Assembly: GCF_001613045.1 (NCBI RefSeq)
Contig: NZ_BDBP01000033.1
Coordinates: 1 to 64,000 of the forward strand
Origin: Nocardia lijiangensis NBRC 108240
GTDB taxonomy: Bacteria > Actinomycetota > Actinomycetes > Mycobacteriales > Mycobacteriaceae
DNA length: 64,000 nucleotides
Direction of reading: 5' to 3'
Part shown: in pieces, positions 44,475-53,489 of the stretch
How positions within the stretch are numbered: position 1 is the first letter of the stretch
Layout of the letters: each line of letters opens with the position of its first letter
Notes under the pieces: generated by a model
Database searches by the model: none
Told to the model about the DNA's origin: nothing
Seen by the model: the letters and a program-made list of their open reading frames with translations, nothing else
Position numbers and translations under genes: made by a program

Positions 44475-45543
44475 GGTCGCCGTCGTCGGCTCCGCCCAAT
44501 CCGCGTGCCTCGCCGCGAACCGGCGCGACGACATGGCGGGCATCCTGCTTCCGGTGATCCGCGAAGCGCTCGCCGCAATCCCGCTCGACCGCGACCGTGT
44601 CGATTTCGTGTGCTCCGGCAGTCACGACTTCCACGAGGGACGCACTTTCGCCTACATCGACTCCCTCGACGCCGTCGGCGCCTGGCCGCCGATCGCGGAG
44701 TCCCACGTGGAGATGGACGCGGCGTGGGCGTTCTACGAGGCGTGGGCGTGGCTCCAGCTCGGGCACGGCGACATCGCCCTGGTGTACGGGATCGGCCGCG
44801 GCTCTTTGCCGCGCGACCTCGACCAGGTCGTACCCACCCAGCTGGACCCGTACTACCTCACGCCCCTGCGACCGCACCGCGACGCGATCGCGGGCGTCCA
44901 GGCGTGTGCGCTGCTCCAGTCCGAGCTGACGACGGAACGTGAGATGGCGGGGATCGTCGCGCGCAGCCTGGCGGATGCCGCGGCCAACCCGCACGCCCAG
45001 GTCTCCGGCGACTACGAGATCGACGAACTGCTCGCCGCGCCGTATGTGGCCGCGCCCTTGCGAGCTCACGACGTGTCACCGGTCGGCGACGCGGCGGCCG
45101 TCGTCGTGCTCGCCGCCGGTGACGTGGCCAGGTCGCTGTGCGAACGTCCGGCCTGGGTGCGCGGCATCGACCACCGGATGGACGGGCACTATCCGGGGTC
45201 GCGCGATCTGACCAGGGCACCGTCGGCGGGCCTCGCGGCCGTCCGCGCGGCCGCGACCGCGGGCTTCGACGCGAGCGCGGTCGAGATCGCCGAGTTGCAC
45301 GTCGAATACTCCGCGCAGGAACCCCTGCTGGTCCGCGAGCTCGGCCTCGGCGCGGGGACGGCGATCAATCCGTCGGGCGGACCGCTGGCGGGCAGGCCGA
45401 CCACCGCGACCGGCCTCATCCGAATCGCCGAGGCGGCCGCGGGCATTCGCTCGGGACGGGCCACGCGCGCCCTCGCGCACGCTACGAACGGCCAAGCGCT
45501 GCAACAGAATTTGGTCTGCCTGCTGGAAGGAGACCCGGTATGA
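44467..45543 (+). CDS. Thiolase-like protein lacking the nucleophilic Cys
   Basis: 358 residues with thiolase fold signs: EVAVVGSAQSACLA start, AAPLRAHDVSPVGDAAAVVVLA in the middle, INPSGGPLAGRPTTATGLIR near the C-terminus. Where true thiolases carry the Cys of the N-terminal half, this reads SHVEMDAAWAFYEAWAW, without Cys. Together with the DUF35 partners this is the pattern of Ltp2-like enzymes, which use the thiolase scaffold for retro-aldol cleavage of a side-chain CoA thioester. An aldolase role is therefore plausible; exact substrate unknown. The stop overlaps the next ATG (ATGA). Confidence 0.82.
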   Translation: MREVAVVGSAQSACLAANRRDDMAGILLPVIREALAAIPLDRDRVDFVCSGSHDFHEGRTFAYIDSLDAVGAWPPIAESHVEMDAAWAFYEAWAWLQLGHGDIALVYGIGRGSLPRDLDQVVPTQLDPYYLTPLRPHRDAIAGVQACALLQSELTTEREMAGIVARSLADAAANPHAQVSGDYEIDELLAAPYVAAPLRAHDVSPVGDAAAVVVLAAGDVARSLCERPAWVRGIDHRMDGHYPGSRDLTRAPSAGLAAVRAAATAGFDASAVEIAELHVEYSAQEPLLVRELGLGAGTAINPSGGPLAGRPTTATGLIRIAEAAAGIRSGRATRALAHATNGQALQQNLVCLLEGDPV

Positions 45544-46700
45544 GTGAACCCGTCGCCGTCGTCGGCATCGGTCAGGGCAAGCAGGCCAAGCGCCGTGAGG
45601 TGACCATCGGCGCGTTGGTGCGCGAAGCGGTCGCGGCCGCGATGGCCGACGCCGAGCTCGAACTGGGCGACGTCGACGCCGTCGTGCTGTCCAAGACGCC
45701 GGACCTGTTCGACGGGGTGATGAACCCCGAGCTGTATCTCGCCGACGCGCTCAGCGCGCGCGGGCTTCCGGTGACCCGGGTCTTCACCGGCGGCAGCGTC
45801 GGCGGGCACGCGGCGATCTACGGCGCGCACCTGATCGAGGCAGGGTTGGCCCGGCGTGTGCTGGTCGCCGCGTATTCCAAAGAGTCCGAAGGCAATTTCA
45901 CCTGGGCGCTGTCGCGCGGACTGCCCTTCAGCGCGAAGCTCGGCGCGGGCGCGGGCGGCCATTTCGCGCCCGTCATCCGCGAGTACATCCGCCGGTCCGG
46001 CGCGCCGGAGCACATCGGCTGGCAGGTGGCGGTCAATCACCGGCTCAACGCGATCCGCAACCCGTACGCGCACGTCCACATGCCCGACATCACCGTCGAG
46101 AAGGTCAAAGAATCCCGCATGCTGTGGGACCCGATCCGCTACCTGGAGTCGTGCCCGTCCTCCGACGGCGCCGCCGCGATCGTGCTGACCGCGGGATCGC
46201 AGGTGGGGAATCCGGCGCGCCCGCCCGCGTGGATCCACGGCATGTCGTTCCGCACCGAGACCGGGCACTTCGCCGGACGCGACGAGGTCAACCCGCGCGC
46301 GGGTGCCGAGTGCGCCGCGGACGCCTACCGGCAGGCCGGAATCGTCGATCCCGCAAGGGAAGTCGATGTCGCCGAGCTGTACATCCCGTACAGCTGGTAC
46401 GAACCGATGTGGCTGGAGAACATCGGGCTCGCCCCGCTGCACCAGGGCTGGAAGCTCGTCGACGACGGCACCACCCGGTTCGGCGGGTCCCTTCCGATCA
46501 ACCCGTCCGGCGGCGTACTGTCCGGCAACCCCACCGGAGCGACCGGCCTGATCCGCTTCCTCGAGGCCGCCCTTCAGGTCCGCGGCATGGCGGGCGAGCA
46601 CCAGGTTCCCGGCGCCCGGCGAGCCATCGGCCACGCCATGGGCGGCGCGTCCCAATTCCACGCGCTGTGGGTCGTCGGCAGCGAACGGCCGACGACATGA
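45540..46700 (+). CDS. Second thiolase-like protein, nucleophilic Cys absent
   Basis: 386 residues. Thiolase fold: VAVVGIGQGKQAKRREVTIG start, SCPSSDGAAAIVLTA, INPSGGVLSGNPTGATGLIR, and AIGHAMGGASQFHALWV at the end. The nucleophile position reads FTGGSVGGHAAIYGAH, no Cys. It forms a tandem pair with the preceding gene (ATGA overlap) and may form a heteromeric assembly with it and the DUF35 proteins. Probably acts on an acyl-CoA by a non-thiolytic reaction such as retro-aldol cleavage. Confidence 0.83.
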   Translation: MSEPVAVVGIGQGKQAKRREVTIGALVREAVAAAMADAELELGDVDAVVLSKTPDLFDGVMNPELYLADALSARGLPVTRVFTGGSVGGHAAIYGAHLIEAGLARRVLVAAYSKESEGNFTWALSRGLPFSAKLGAGAGGHFAPVIREYIRRSGAPEHIGWQVAVNHRLNAIRNPYAHVHMPDITVEKVKESRMLWDPIRYLESCPSSDGAAAIVLTAGSQVGNPARPPAWIHGMSFRTETGHFAGRDEVNPRAGAECAADAYRQAGIVDPAREVDVAELYIPYSWYEPMWLENIGLAPLHQGWKLVDDGTTRFGGSLPINPSGGVLSGNPTGATGLIRFLEAALQVRGMAGEHQVPGARRAIGHAMGGASQFHALWVVGSERPTT

Positions 46701-46815
46701 GCCCCACTCCCCGCAGACCTTCCGCACGCCCAGCACGGGCCACGCGGCATCGAAATCCGCTGTGCGATGGGCGATATCGGCAGGTGCAGAAATGACACGA
46801 GACAGGAGTACGGGA

Positions 46816-48006
46816 ATGCGACGGGTCTTCGTCGTCGGCGTCGGCATGACGCCGTTCGTCAAGATCGGGTCCCGAGGGTGGACCTATCCGGAGATGGTCG
46901 GCGCGGCGGTGCGCGACGCGCTCGGCGATGCGGGCCTCGGCTACGACCGGGTCCAGCGCGCCGCGGTCGGCTATGTGTTCCAGCCCTCCGCGGCTGGGCA
47001 ACGCGCCCTCTACGACGTCGGGATGACCGGTATTCCGGTGGTCAACGTCAACAACAACTGCGCCACCGGCTCCACCGCGCTCGTGCTGGCGCGCGAGTGG
47101 GTCGGCGCGGGCCTCGCGGACGTGGCGCTGGCCGTCGGGTTCGAGCAGATGACCAAGGAGGCCATGGCCGCGCCCGCGACGCCGCCGAAGACCACCACGG
47201 TCGACGCCCACCTGCGGCTCATGTCCGAACTGTACGACTTCGGCTCCGCGCCGATGACGACGCAGTTCTTCGGCAACGCCGCGCTCGAGCACATGAAGCG
47301 GTACGGCACAACGGCCGAACAGCTGGCCGCCGTGGCGGTGAAGAACCACGCGCATTCGACGCGGAATCCGTTGGCGCAGTTCCAGAATTCCTACACGCTG
47401 GAGCAGGTGCTCGGCGACGTTCCTGTGCACGGCCCGCTGACCCGCTCGCAGTGCTCGCCCATGTCGGACGGCGCAACGGCGGCCGTGCTGGTGAGCGAGG
47501 ACGTCGTGCGCGAGCACGGACTCGAGGCGCAGGCCGTGGAGATCCTCGCGCAGGAACTGGTCACCGACGACGACACCGCGTTCTCCACCGCGTCGATGAT
47601 CGATGTCGTCGGAGCGCCGATGACCCGCGCCGCGTCCCGGCGGGCCTTCGACACCGCGGGGATCACCGTCGGCGAGGTCGATGTGATCGAATTGCACGAC
47701 TGCTTCTCGATCAACGAACTCCTCACCTACGAGGCGTTAGGTTTGTGCGGCGCAGGCGAATCGGGCGCGTTGATCGAGTCCGGGGCCACCACCTACGGCG
47801 GCGCCTGGGTGGTCAATCCGTCCGGCGGGCTCATCTCCAAAGGGCACCCGCTCGGCGCGACCGGACTGGCGCAGACGGCCGAACTCTCCTGGCAGCTGCG
47901 CGGACTCGCCGCCGACCGGCAAGTCCCGGACGCGCGGATCGCTCTGGCGCACAACCTCGGTCTCGGCGGGGCCTGTGTCGTCACCCTCTATGCCGGGCCG
48001 GGATGA
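46816..48006 (+). CDS. SCP2-type thiolase with complete active site
   Basis: 396 residues from ATG 46816, with AGGAG upstream. The catalytic set is intact: Cys in VNNNCATGSTALVLA, His in ELHDCFSINELL, and the final GHPLGATGLAQ. SCP2 thiolases cleave 3-ketoacyl-CoA thioesters, including sterol side chains. There is a 115-bp gap from the previous gene with no terminator seen, so it probably belongs to the same operon. The nucleophile is present here but absent in the two upstream relatives, which argues for three distinct steps. Confidence 0.92.
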   Translation: MRRVFVVGVGMTPFVKIGSRGWTYPEMVGAAVRDALGDAGLGYDRVQRAAVGYVFQPSAAGQRALYDVGMTGIPVVNVNNNCATGSTALVLAREWVGAGLADVALAVGFEQMTKEAMAAPATPPKTTTVDAHLRLMSELYDFGSAPMTTQFFGNAALEHMKRYGTTAEQLAAVAVKNHAHSTRNPLAQFQNSYTLEQVLGDVPVHGPLTRSQCSPMSDGATAAVLVSEDVVREHGLEAQAVEILAQELVTDDDTAFSTASMIDVVGAPMTRAASRRAFDTAGITVGEVDVIELHDCFSINELLTYEALGLCGAGESGALIESGATTYGGAWVVNPSGGLISKGHPLGATGLAQTAELSWQLRGLAADRQVPDARIALAHNLGLGGACVVTLYAGPG

Positions 48007-48058
48007 ACGAACTCTGCTGGACAATGATCGACGACAAGCCCTCGGAGCTGAAACACCC

Positions 48059-49663
48059 ATGACGACAATCGATCACGACACCCACCTGCGGCTGCCGGTG
48101 CACAACGGCCACAGCCTGGTCGCCGGACTCCGCAGGCACCGGCACGATCCGGTGCTGACCCTCGGCGACACGATCCTCACCGGCGCCGACGTGCTCGACG
48201 CGATCAGCCGCTACGCGGCCGCGTTCGCGGCCAACGGCGTCGAGACCGGCACGCCCGTCGGGGTTTTGGCCCTCAACCGGCCCGAGGTGCTGTTCACCAT
48301 CGCCGCCGGGCAGGTCCGCGGTTACCGGCGCACCGCACTGCATCCGATGGGCGGGCTGGACGATCACGCCTATGTGCTGTCCGATGCGGGCATCACCACC
48401 CTGGTGCTCGATCCGGTACCCGCCTTCGTCCAGCGCGCTCGCGAACTGGTCGACCTGGTGCCCCAGCTGAACCGGGTCCTGGTGCTCGGCGCGGTGCCGC
48501 CGGAGCTCGCCGACGTCGGCGTCGATCTGACGGCCGCCGCCGCGGCGTTCGATCCGGAGCCGATCGAGGCCACCGACCTGCCGCCGGACGCCGTCATCTC
48601 GATCAGCTACACCGGTGGCACCACGGGAAAGCCCAAGGGCGTCATCGGATCCGCGCTCACCATGGCGACGATGACCCAGATCCAGCTCTCGGAATGGGAG
48701 TGGCCGCAACGGCCGAAGTTCCTGATCTGCACGCCGCTCTCGCACGCGGGCGCCGCCTTCTTCCTCCCGGTGGTGTTGCTCGGCGGGCAGTGCGTGGTAC
48801 TCCCCCGCTTCGAACCGGGCGAGGTGCTGCGCGCCATCGAAGAGCACCGGATCACCGCGACCATGCTGGTGCCGTCGATGCTCTACGCGCTGCTCGACCA
48901 CCCGGATCTGGCGACCCGCGATCTGTCGTCGCTGGAGACGGTGTACTACGGCGCCTCGGCCATCGACCCGACCCGGTTGACGCAGGCGATCGAGCGCTTC
49001 GGGCCGATCTTCGCGCAATACTTCGGGCAGTCCGAGGCGCCGATGACCATCAGCTACCTCGGCAAGCGCGAACACGACACCGAACGCCTCACCTCCTGCG
49101 GCCGTCCCTCGGCCGCTCTGCGTGTCGCGCTGCTCGACGGCGACGACAAGGTCGTGGCTCCCGGCGAGGTCGGCGAAATCTGCGTCTCCGGACCGCTGGT
49201 CGCCGCCGGTTACCTGAACAAGCCCGAGGCGACCGCGGAGACCTTCCGCGACGGCTGGCTGCGCACCGGCGATCTCGCCCGCCAGGATGCGGACGGCTTC
49301 CTGCACATCGTCGGGCGCAGCAAGGACATGGTGGTCACCGGCGGTTTCAACGTCTTCCCTCGCGAAGTCGAAGACGTTGTCGCCGAACACCCCTCGGTCT
49401 CGCACGTCGCGGTGGTCGGCGTGCCGGACCCGCGCTGGGGCGAGGCGGTCACCGCCGTCGTCGTGCTCGATCCGGCCGCGCCGGGCGATCCGGCCGCCGT
49501 CGAGACGATGATCGCCGAGATCCAGGAGACCGTACGGCAGCGCAAGGGCTCGGTGCAGGTGCCCAAGCACGTCCTCGTCATCGACGAACTGCCGCTCACC
49601 GGCCTCGGCAAGCCCGACAAGAAGGCCGTGCGCGCCCTGGCGGCCGACCGGCTCGGCCACTGA
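48059..49663 (+). CDS. Acyl-CoA synthetase (FadD-like)
   Basis: 534 residues from ATG 48059. ANL enzyme: P-loop SISYTGGTTGKPKGV, QYFGQSEAPMTISYLG, WLRTGDLARQDADGFLHIVG, hinge GRSKDMVVTGGFNVFP and catalytic Lys near the end in LTGLGKPDKKAVR. Makes the CoA thioester that the thiolase-type enzymes act on; in this setting a sterol side-chain or related branched acid is likely. Last gene of the plus-strand operon; a strong terminator follows 11 bases after the stop. Confidence 0.92.
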   Translation: MTTIDHDTHLRLPVHNGHSLVAGLRRHRHDPVLTLGDTILTGADVLDAISRYAAAFAANGVETGTPVGVLALNRPEVLFTIAAGQVRGYRRTALHPMGGLDDHAYVLSDAGITTLVLDPVPAFVQRARELVDLVPQLNRVLVLGAVPPELADVGVDLTAAAAAFDPEPIEATDLPPDAVISISYTGGTTGKPKGVIGSALTMATMTQIQLSEWEWPQRPKFLICTPLSHAGAAFFLPVVLLGGQCVVLPRFEPGEVLRAIEEHRITATMLVPSMLYALLDHPDLATRDLSSLETVYYGASAIDPTRLTQAIERFGPIFAQYFGQSEAPMTISYLGKREHDTERLTSCGRPSAALRVALLDGDDKVVAPGEVGEICVSGPLVAAGYLNKPEATAETFRDGWLRTGDLARQDADGFLHIVGRSKDMVVTGGFNVFPREVEDVVAEHPSVSHVAVVGVPDPRWGEAVTAVVVLDPAAPGDPAAVETMIAEIQETVRQRKGSVQVPKHVLVIDELPLTGLGKPDKKAVRALAADRLGH

Positions 49664-49674
49664 CGATGAACTGA

Positions 49675-49703
49675 CGAAACCGGCTGACAATCAGCCGGTT
49701 TCG
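49675..49703 (+). terminator. Strong hairpin terminator after acyl-CoA synthetase gene
   Basis: Perfect 13-bp stem (49675-49687 with 49691-49703) around CAA, 11 bases after the stop and followed by CCCTT. The convergent ALDH gene stops at 49874, with no gene seen in between. Confidence 0.8.
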
Positions 49704-49873
49704 CCCTTGATCCCGACGAGCGCGACCGCGGCGTCGACCGGTAGGTGGGTCGCGGGCGCGTGCAGTCGAGTCCGTACCTCCCAGCGGCGGCGCAGTCCAG
49801 CGACGCAGGCCAACGCCGGGCCGAGTTGCCGCCCGCCGCAGCAGCGACGCTGCGGCGCAACCCGATTCGCCCG

Positions 49874-51424
49874 TCAGCGAATGCGGAAGCGGCGCAGCAG
49901 CGACAGCGTCGTGAGGGTGCGCTCGAGGTACTCGTCGTACGGCTGCCCCGGCTTGGGGCCGAGCACCTGTCGTTTCAAGGTGGCCACATTGGTCGATTCG
50001 GTGAACTTCAGCAGTCCCGCGTCACCGTTGCGGACCCCCATCCCCGAGGCCTTGAATCCGCCCGAGGGCGTGCTCTTTCCGGCGTAGGCGAGCGCGGAGC
50101 AGTCGTTGACGTTCACGTGTCCGGCGGCGATGCGCGCACCGACCGCGCGCGCCGCCGACAGGTCGCGCCCCCACACGCTCGCGCTGAGCCCGTAGCGCGT
50201 GTCGTTCGCGAGCTCGACCGCCTCGTCGACCGTCGAGAAGGGGTACAACGCGACGACGGGGCCGAACGTCTCCGCACCGAAGACGTCCATCTCCGCGGTG
50301 ACGCCCTCGAGCACCGTGGGCGCGTAGAAAGTCGGCCCCAGATCCGGCAGCATCCGGCCGCCGGTGAGCACGCGCGCCCCGGCGGCCCTGGCCTGCTCGA
50401 CCTGCGCCGCCACGCGCGCGCACTGATCCGCCGAGACCACCGCGCCCATATCGATGTCGAAGTCGTAGCCCGGCCCGACCCGCAGCGCCGCGACGCGCGC
50501 GACGAACTCGTCACGGAACGCGGAGTACACCGATTCTTGGACGTAGATCCGCTCGATGTGCAAACACAGCTGACCGGTGTTGGCGAAAACCCCGGTGATC
50601 GCGCTGTGCACGGCCGCGGGCAGATCGGCGTCGGCGAGCACGATCATCGGATTCTTGCCGCCCAGTTCCATGCACGATTCGGTGAGGCGCTCGCCCGCCT
50701 GTTTCGCCACCAGCCGCCCGGTCGCCTCCGAGCCGGTGAACATGACGAAATCGGCCTCGTCCACCACCGCGGGCCCCACCACCGGCCCGTCACCGCACAC
50801 GATCTGGACCAGCCCCTCGGGCAGCCCGGCCTCGCGCAGCAGCTTCAGGCCGAACGCCGGGCTGAGCGGTGTGCGATTGTCGGGTTTGAGCACGATCCCG
50901 TTCCCGGCCATCAGCGCGGGGATCGCGTCGCAGTAGCCGATGGCGAACGGGAAGTTCCACGGCGCGATGACGCCGACGATGCCGCGCGGCTTACGAATCT
51001 CGGTCGACGTACTGACCAGCGGGATGGCGCCGGGACGCCGCGCGGGTCGCAGCAGGCGCGGCGCGTGCTTCAGGTAATGACCGATGACCATCGGGATATC
51101 GCACAGCTCCTCGAAGGCCATCCGGCGCGCCTTGCCCGTCTCGATCTGGATCAAGTCGGTGAGGGTCCGGTGATTCTCCAGGACCAAGCGGTGGAAGCGT
51201 TCGAAGACCGCGAGCCGACGACGGACCGGTAGGCGCGCCCATTCGGCCTGCGCGGCGCGGGCGCGAGCGAACGCCTCCGCGACGTGGGCGGGCGAGGACT
51301 GCGGCAGCTGTGCCACGACGGTTCCGGTGAAGACCTCCGCCACCGCGACGGTGTCGGCCGGATCGCCCGTCACCAGGCCGGTCAGCGCTGCGAAGTCGTG
51401 GGCGGGGAGAGTCGGCGTGCTCAC
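49874..51424 (-). CDS. Aldehyde dehydrogenase family protein
   Basis: 516 residues from GTG 51424. ATG 51451 gives nine more residues but lies within the putative operator, and neither start has a clear ribosome site. NAD(P)-dependent ALDH: GIVGVIAPWNFPFAIG, FTGSEATGRLVAKQAGER, catalytic Glu in ELGGKNPMIVL, catalytic Cys in NTGQLCLHIER, and GPVVALYPFSTVDEAVELAN. Closest in style to the succinate-semialdehyde/benzaldehyde group. In a sterol-type pathway it could oxidise the aldehyde formed after the P450 hydroxylates a terminal methyl group. Divergent from a TetR gene. Confidence 0.88.
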   Translation of the reverse strand: MSTPTLPAHDFAALTGLVTGDPADTVAVAEVFTGTVVAQLPQSSPAHVAEAFARARAAQAEWARLPVRRRLAVFERFHRLVLENHRTLTDLIQIETGKARRMAFEELCDIPMVIGHYLKHAPRLLRPARRPGAIPLVSTSTEIRKPRGIVGVIAPWNFPFAIGYCDAIPALMAGNGIVLKPDNRTPLSPAFGLKLLREAGLPEGLVQIVCGDGPVVGPAVVDEADFVMFTGSEATGRLVAKQAGERLTESCMELGGKNPMIVLADADLPAAVHSAITGVFANTGQLCLHIERIYVQESVYSAFRDEFVARVAALRVGPGYDFDIDMGAVVSADQCARVAAQVEQARAAGARVLTGGRMLPDLGPTFYAPTVLEGVTAEMDVFGAETFGPVVALYPFSTVDEAVELANDTRYGLSASVWGRDLSAARAVGARIAAGHVNVNDCSALAYAGKSTPSGGFKASGMGVRNGDAGLLKFTESTNVATLKRQVLGPKPGQPYDEYLERTLTTLSLLRRFRIR

Positions 51425-51432
51425 CCACCGCA

Positions 51433-51463
51433 CTCTATCAAGTGATTGCATCAGTTGATAGAG
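51433..51463. promoter_or_regulatory. 31-bp palindromic operator between ALDH and TetR genes
   Basis: Arms CTCTATCAAGTGA (51433-51445) and TCAGTTGATAGAG (51451-51463) pair at 12 of 13 bases around a 5-base centre. It lies in the divergent gap and overlaps the upstream ATG candidate of the ALDH gene. Likely bound by the adjacent TetR protein. Confidence 0.7.
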
Positions 51464-51495
51464 ATCGCGTCTACGCTGGGCGAACGGTGATTACA

Positions 51496-52167
51496 ATGCA
51501 GCAGGTGACCAGCGCAGCGGACCGTGCCGAGCTTCGGATCAGCGAAGAAGAACTAGCCATGCCGACCGATCAGCGCTTGGTGCTGGCCGCCGAGCGACTG
51601 TTCGCCGAACGCGGCATCGATGCGGTCTCGCTGCGCGCGGTGATGTCCGCCGCCGGAGCCAACGTCGCCGCGGTGCACTACCACTTCGGCTCCAAGGAAG
51701 CCCTCGTCGAGGCGTTGATCCGGCAGCGAAGCGATGCGGTCGCGGCGCGGCGCGCGGCGCTGCTCGACGACGTGGAGAACGCGGGCGCCGTCACCGCCCG
51801 CGGTGTGGCCATGGCGTTCGTGCTGCCCGTCTGGGAGATGGCGACCGGCGAGGGCGGCTCCTGGGTCAAGTTCATCGCGAGCATCCTCGGCAGCGGCCAC
51901 CCCGCGCTGTCGACCGTCGCCGAAGGATTCGCCGACCAGGCCGTCCGCTTCATGACCCTGCTCGGCAGCGCCTTCCCCGACCTGCCCCGCCCCACCCTCC
52001 GGTTCCGCCTCGCCCAGGCCATGACATTGACCTTCCAGGTCCTCGGAGACGTGCACCAGACCCAGGATCTGCTCGCGATCTCGGGCATCCAGCTCAGCCC
52101 CGAGCAGGTGATGACCGAACTCGTGGACGTCGTCACGGCGATCCTCGCCGGACCGCCCGCGGACTGA
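51496..52167 (+). CDS. TetR-family regulator divergent from ALDH
   Basis: 223 residues from ATG 51496; ATG 51560 is a shorter option. Helix-turn-helix: RLVLAAERLFAERGIDAVSL, RAVMSAAGANVAAVHYHFG, SKEALVEALIRQRSDAV. The C-terminal helical domain includes SWVKFIASILGSGHPALSTV, a pattern seen in TetR proteins near fatty-acid and sterol catabolic genes. It probably represses the ALDH gene and itself through the 31-bp palindrome, and perhaps the DUF35/thiolase operon through the related site at 43492. Confidence 0.88.
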   Translation: MQQVTSAADRAELRISEEELAMPTDQRLVLAAERLFAERGIDAVSLRAVMSAAGANVAAVHYHFGSKEALVEALIRQRSDAVAARRAALLDDVENAGAVTARGVAMAFVLPVWEMATGEGGSWVKFIASILGSGHPALSTVAEGFADQAVRFMTLLGSAFPDLPRPTLRFRLAQAMTLTFQVLGDVHQTQDLLAISGIQLSPEQVMTELVDVVTAILAGPPAD

Positions 52168-52236
52168 GCCAGACCCTCAGTGAACCCGATTTACTAAATG
52201 GTGTTCACAAAACGGGTGTGGTGTGGTTCACTCCTG

Positions 52237-52250
52237 TGGAACGTGTTCCA
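52237..52250 (+). promoter_or_regulatory. KstR-type operator directly before the P450 gene
   Basis: TGGAACGTGTTCCA fits the published KstR consensus TnnAACnnGTTnnA at every fixed position and has symmetric arms. It ends immediately before the AAAGGAGG ribosome site, 12 bases from the start codon, so KstR binding would block transcription of the P450 gene. Confidence 0.7.
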
Positions 52251-52262
52251 AAGGAGGTACCC

Positions 52263-53489
52263 GTGTCCGCGCCATCCGTCTCGCACGATTTCGACTTCAC
52301 CGATCCCGACCTGCTCGCCAGCCGTCTGCCCGTCGAGGAATGGGCCGAGCTCCGCCGGACCGCGCCGGTCTGGTGGGTCGACCAGCCCCACGGCGTGAGC
52401 GGCTTCGACGACGGCGGGTACTGGGTGGTCAGCAAGCTCGACCACATCAAGGAGATCTCCAAGAACTCCGAGGTCTTCTCCACCCATGCCAACACCGCGG
52501 TGATCCGCTTCAACGGCGACATCGCCCGCGAGGAGATCGACATCCAGCGCGCCATGCTGATCAATACCGATCCGCCCATCCACGACAAACTGCGCAGGAT
52601 CATCTCCCGCGGCTTCACGCCCCGCGCCGTGCAGAGCCTGCGCGACGCGCTGCACGAGCGCGCCGAGCGAATCGTGCACGAGGCCAAGAAGACCGGCGGC
52701 GGCGACTTCGTCCAGCAGGTGGCGTGCGAGCTGCCGCTACAAGCCATCGCCGAACTGCTCGGCGTGCCGCAGTCCGACCGGGGCAAGCTGTTCGACTGGT
52801 CCAATCAGATGATGGGCTACGACGATCCCGATTTCGACGGCAACCACAAGCTGGCCACCGCGGAGATCATGGGCTACTCGTGGAATCTCGCCGAGGAGCG
52901 CCGCAAGTGCCCGGCCGACGACATCGTCAGCCAGCTCGTCTCCGCCGACATCGACGGCGAGGCGCTCGGATCGGACGAATTCGCCTGGTTCGTCATCCTT
53001 TTGGCGGTCGCGGGCAACGAGACCACCCGCAACGCCACCACCCACGGCATGAAGGCGTTCGTCGACTTCCCCGAGCAGTGGGAGCTGTACAAGGCCGAGC
53101 GCCCGCGCACCGCGCCCGACGAGATCGTCCGGTGGGCGACGCCGGTGGTCGCCTTCCAGCGCACGGCGTTGCAGGACACCGAGATCGGCGGCCAGGCCGT
53201 GCGGCAGGGTCAGCGCGTCGGACTGTTCTACGCCTCGGCCAACTTCGACGAGGAGCGCTTCACCAAGCCGTTCGAATTCGACGTCACCCGAAACCCCAAC
53301 CCGCACGTGGGTTTCGGCGGCACCGGCACGCACTTCTGCGTCGGCGCGAACCTGGCGCGGCTGCAACTCGACCTGATCTTCAACGCCATCGCCGACGTGA
53401 TGCCCGATCTGCGGCAGGTTTCCGAACCGGTGCGGCTACGCTCGGGCTGGTTGAACGGCATCAAGAGCTGGCAGGTCGCATACGAATGA
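52263..53489 (+). CDS. Cytochrome P450, CYP125-like (steroid C26/27 hydroxylase)
   Basis: 408 residues from GTG 52263, fixed by AAAGGAGG four bases upstream. Heme ligand Cys359 in VGFGGTGTHFCVGANLA, I-helix AVAGNETTRNATTHG and K-helix ExxR region DEIVRWATP. Whole segments recall mycobacterial CYP125: LPVEEWAELRRTAPVWW, GFDDGGYWVVSK, IISRGFTPRAVQSLRD, LPLQAIAELLGVPQ, RSGWLNGIKSWQV. CYP125 oxidises the terminal methyl of the cholesterol side chain to the alcohol, aldehyde and acid. A KstR-type site directly upstream supports this role. The stop overlaps the start of the next TetR gene (ATGA). Confidence 0.93.
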   Translation: MSAPSVSHDFDFTDPDLLASRLPVEEWAELRRTAPVWWVDQPHGVSGFDDGGYWVVSKLDHIKEISKNSEVFSTHANTAVIRFNGDIAREEIDIQRAMLINTDPPIHDKLRRIISRGFTPRAVQSLRDALHERAERIVHEAKKTGGGDFVQQVACELPLQAIAELLGVPQSDRGKLFDWSNQMMGYDDPDFDGNHKLATAEIMGYSWNLAEERRKCPADDIVSQLVSADIDGEALGSDEFAWFVILLAVAGNETTRNATTHGMKAFVDFPEQWELYKAERPRTAPDEIVRWATPVVAFQRTALQDTEIGGQAVRQGQRVGLFYASANFDEERFTKPFEFDVTRNPNPHVGFGGTGTHFCVGANLARLQLDLIFNAIADVMPDLRQVSEPVRLRSGWLNGIKSWQVAYE

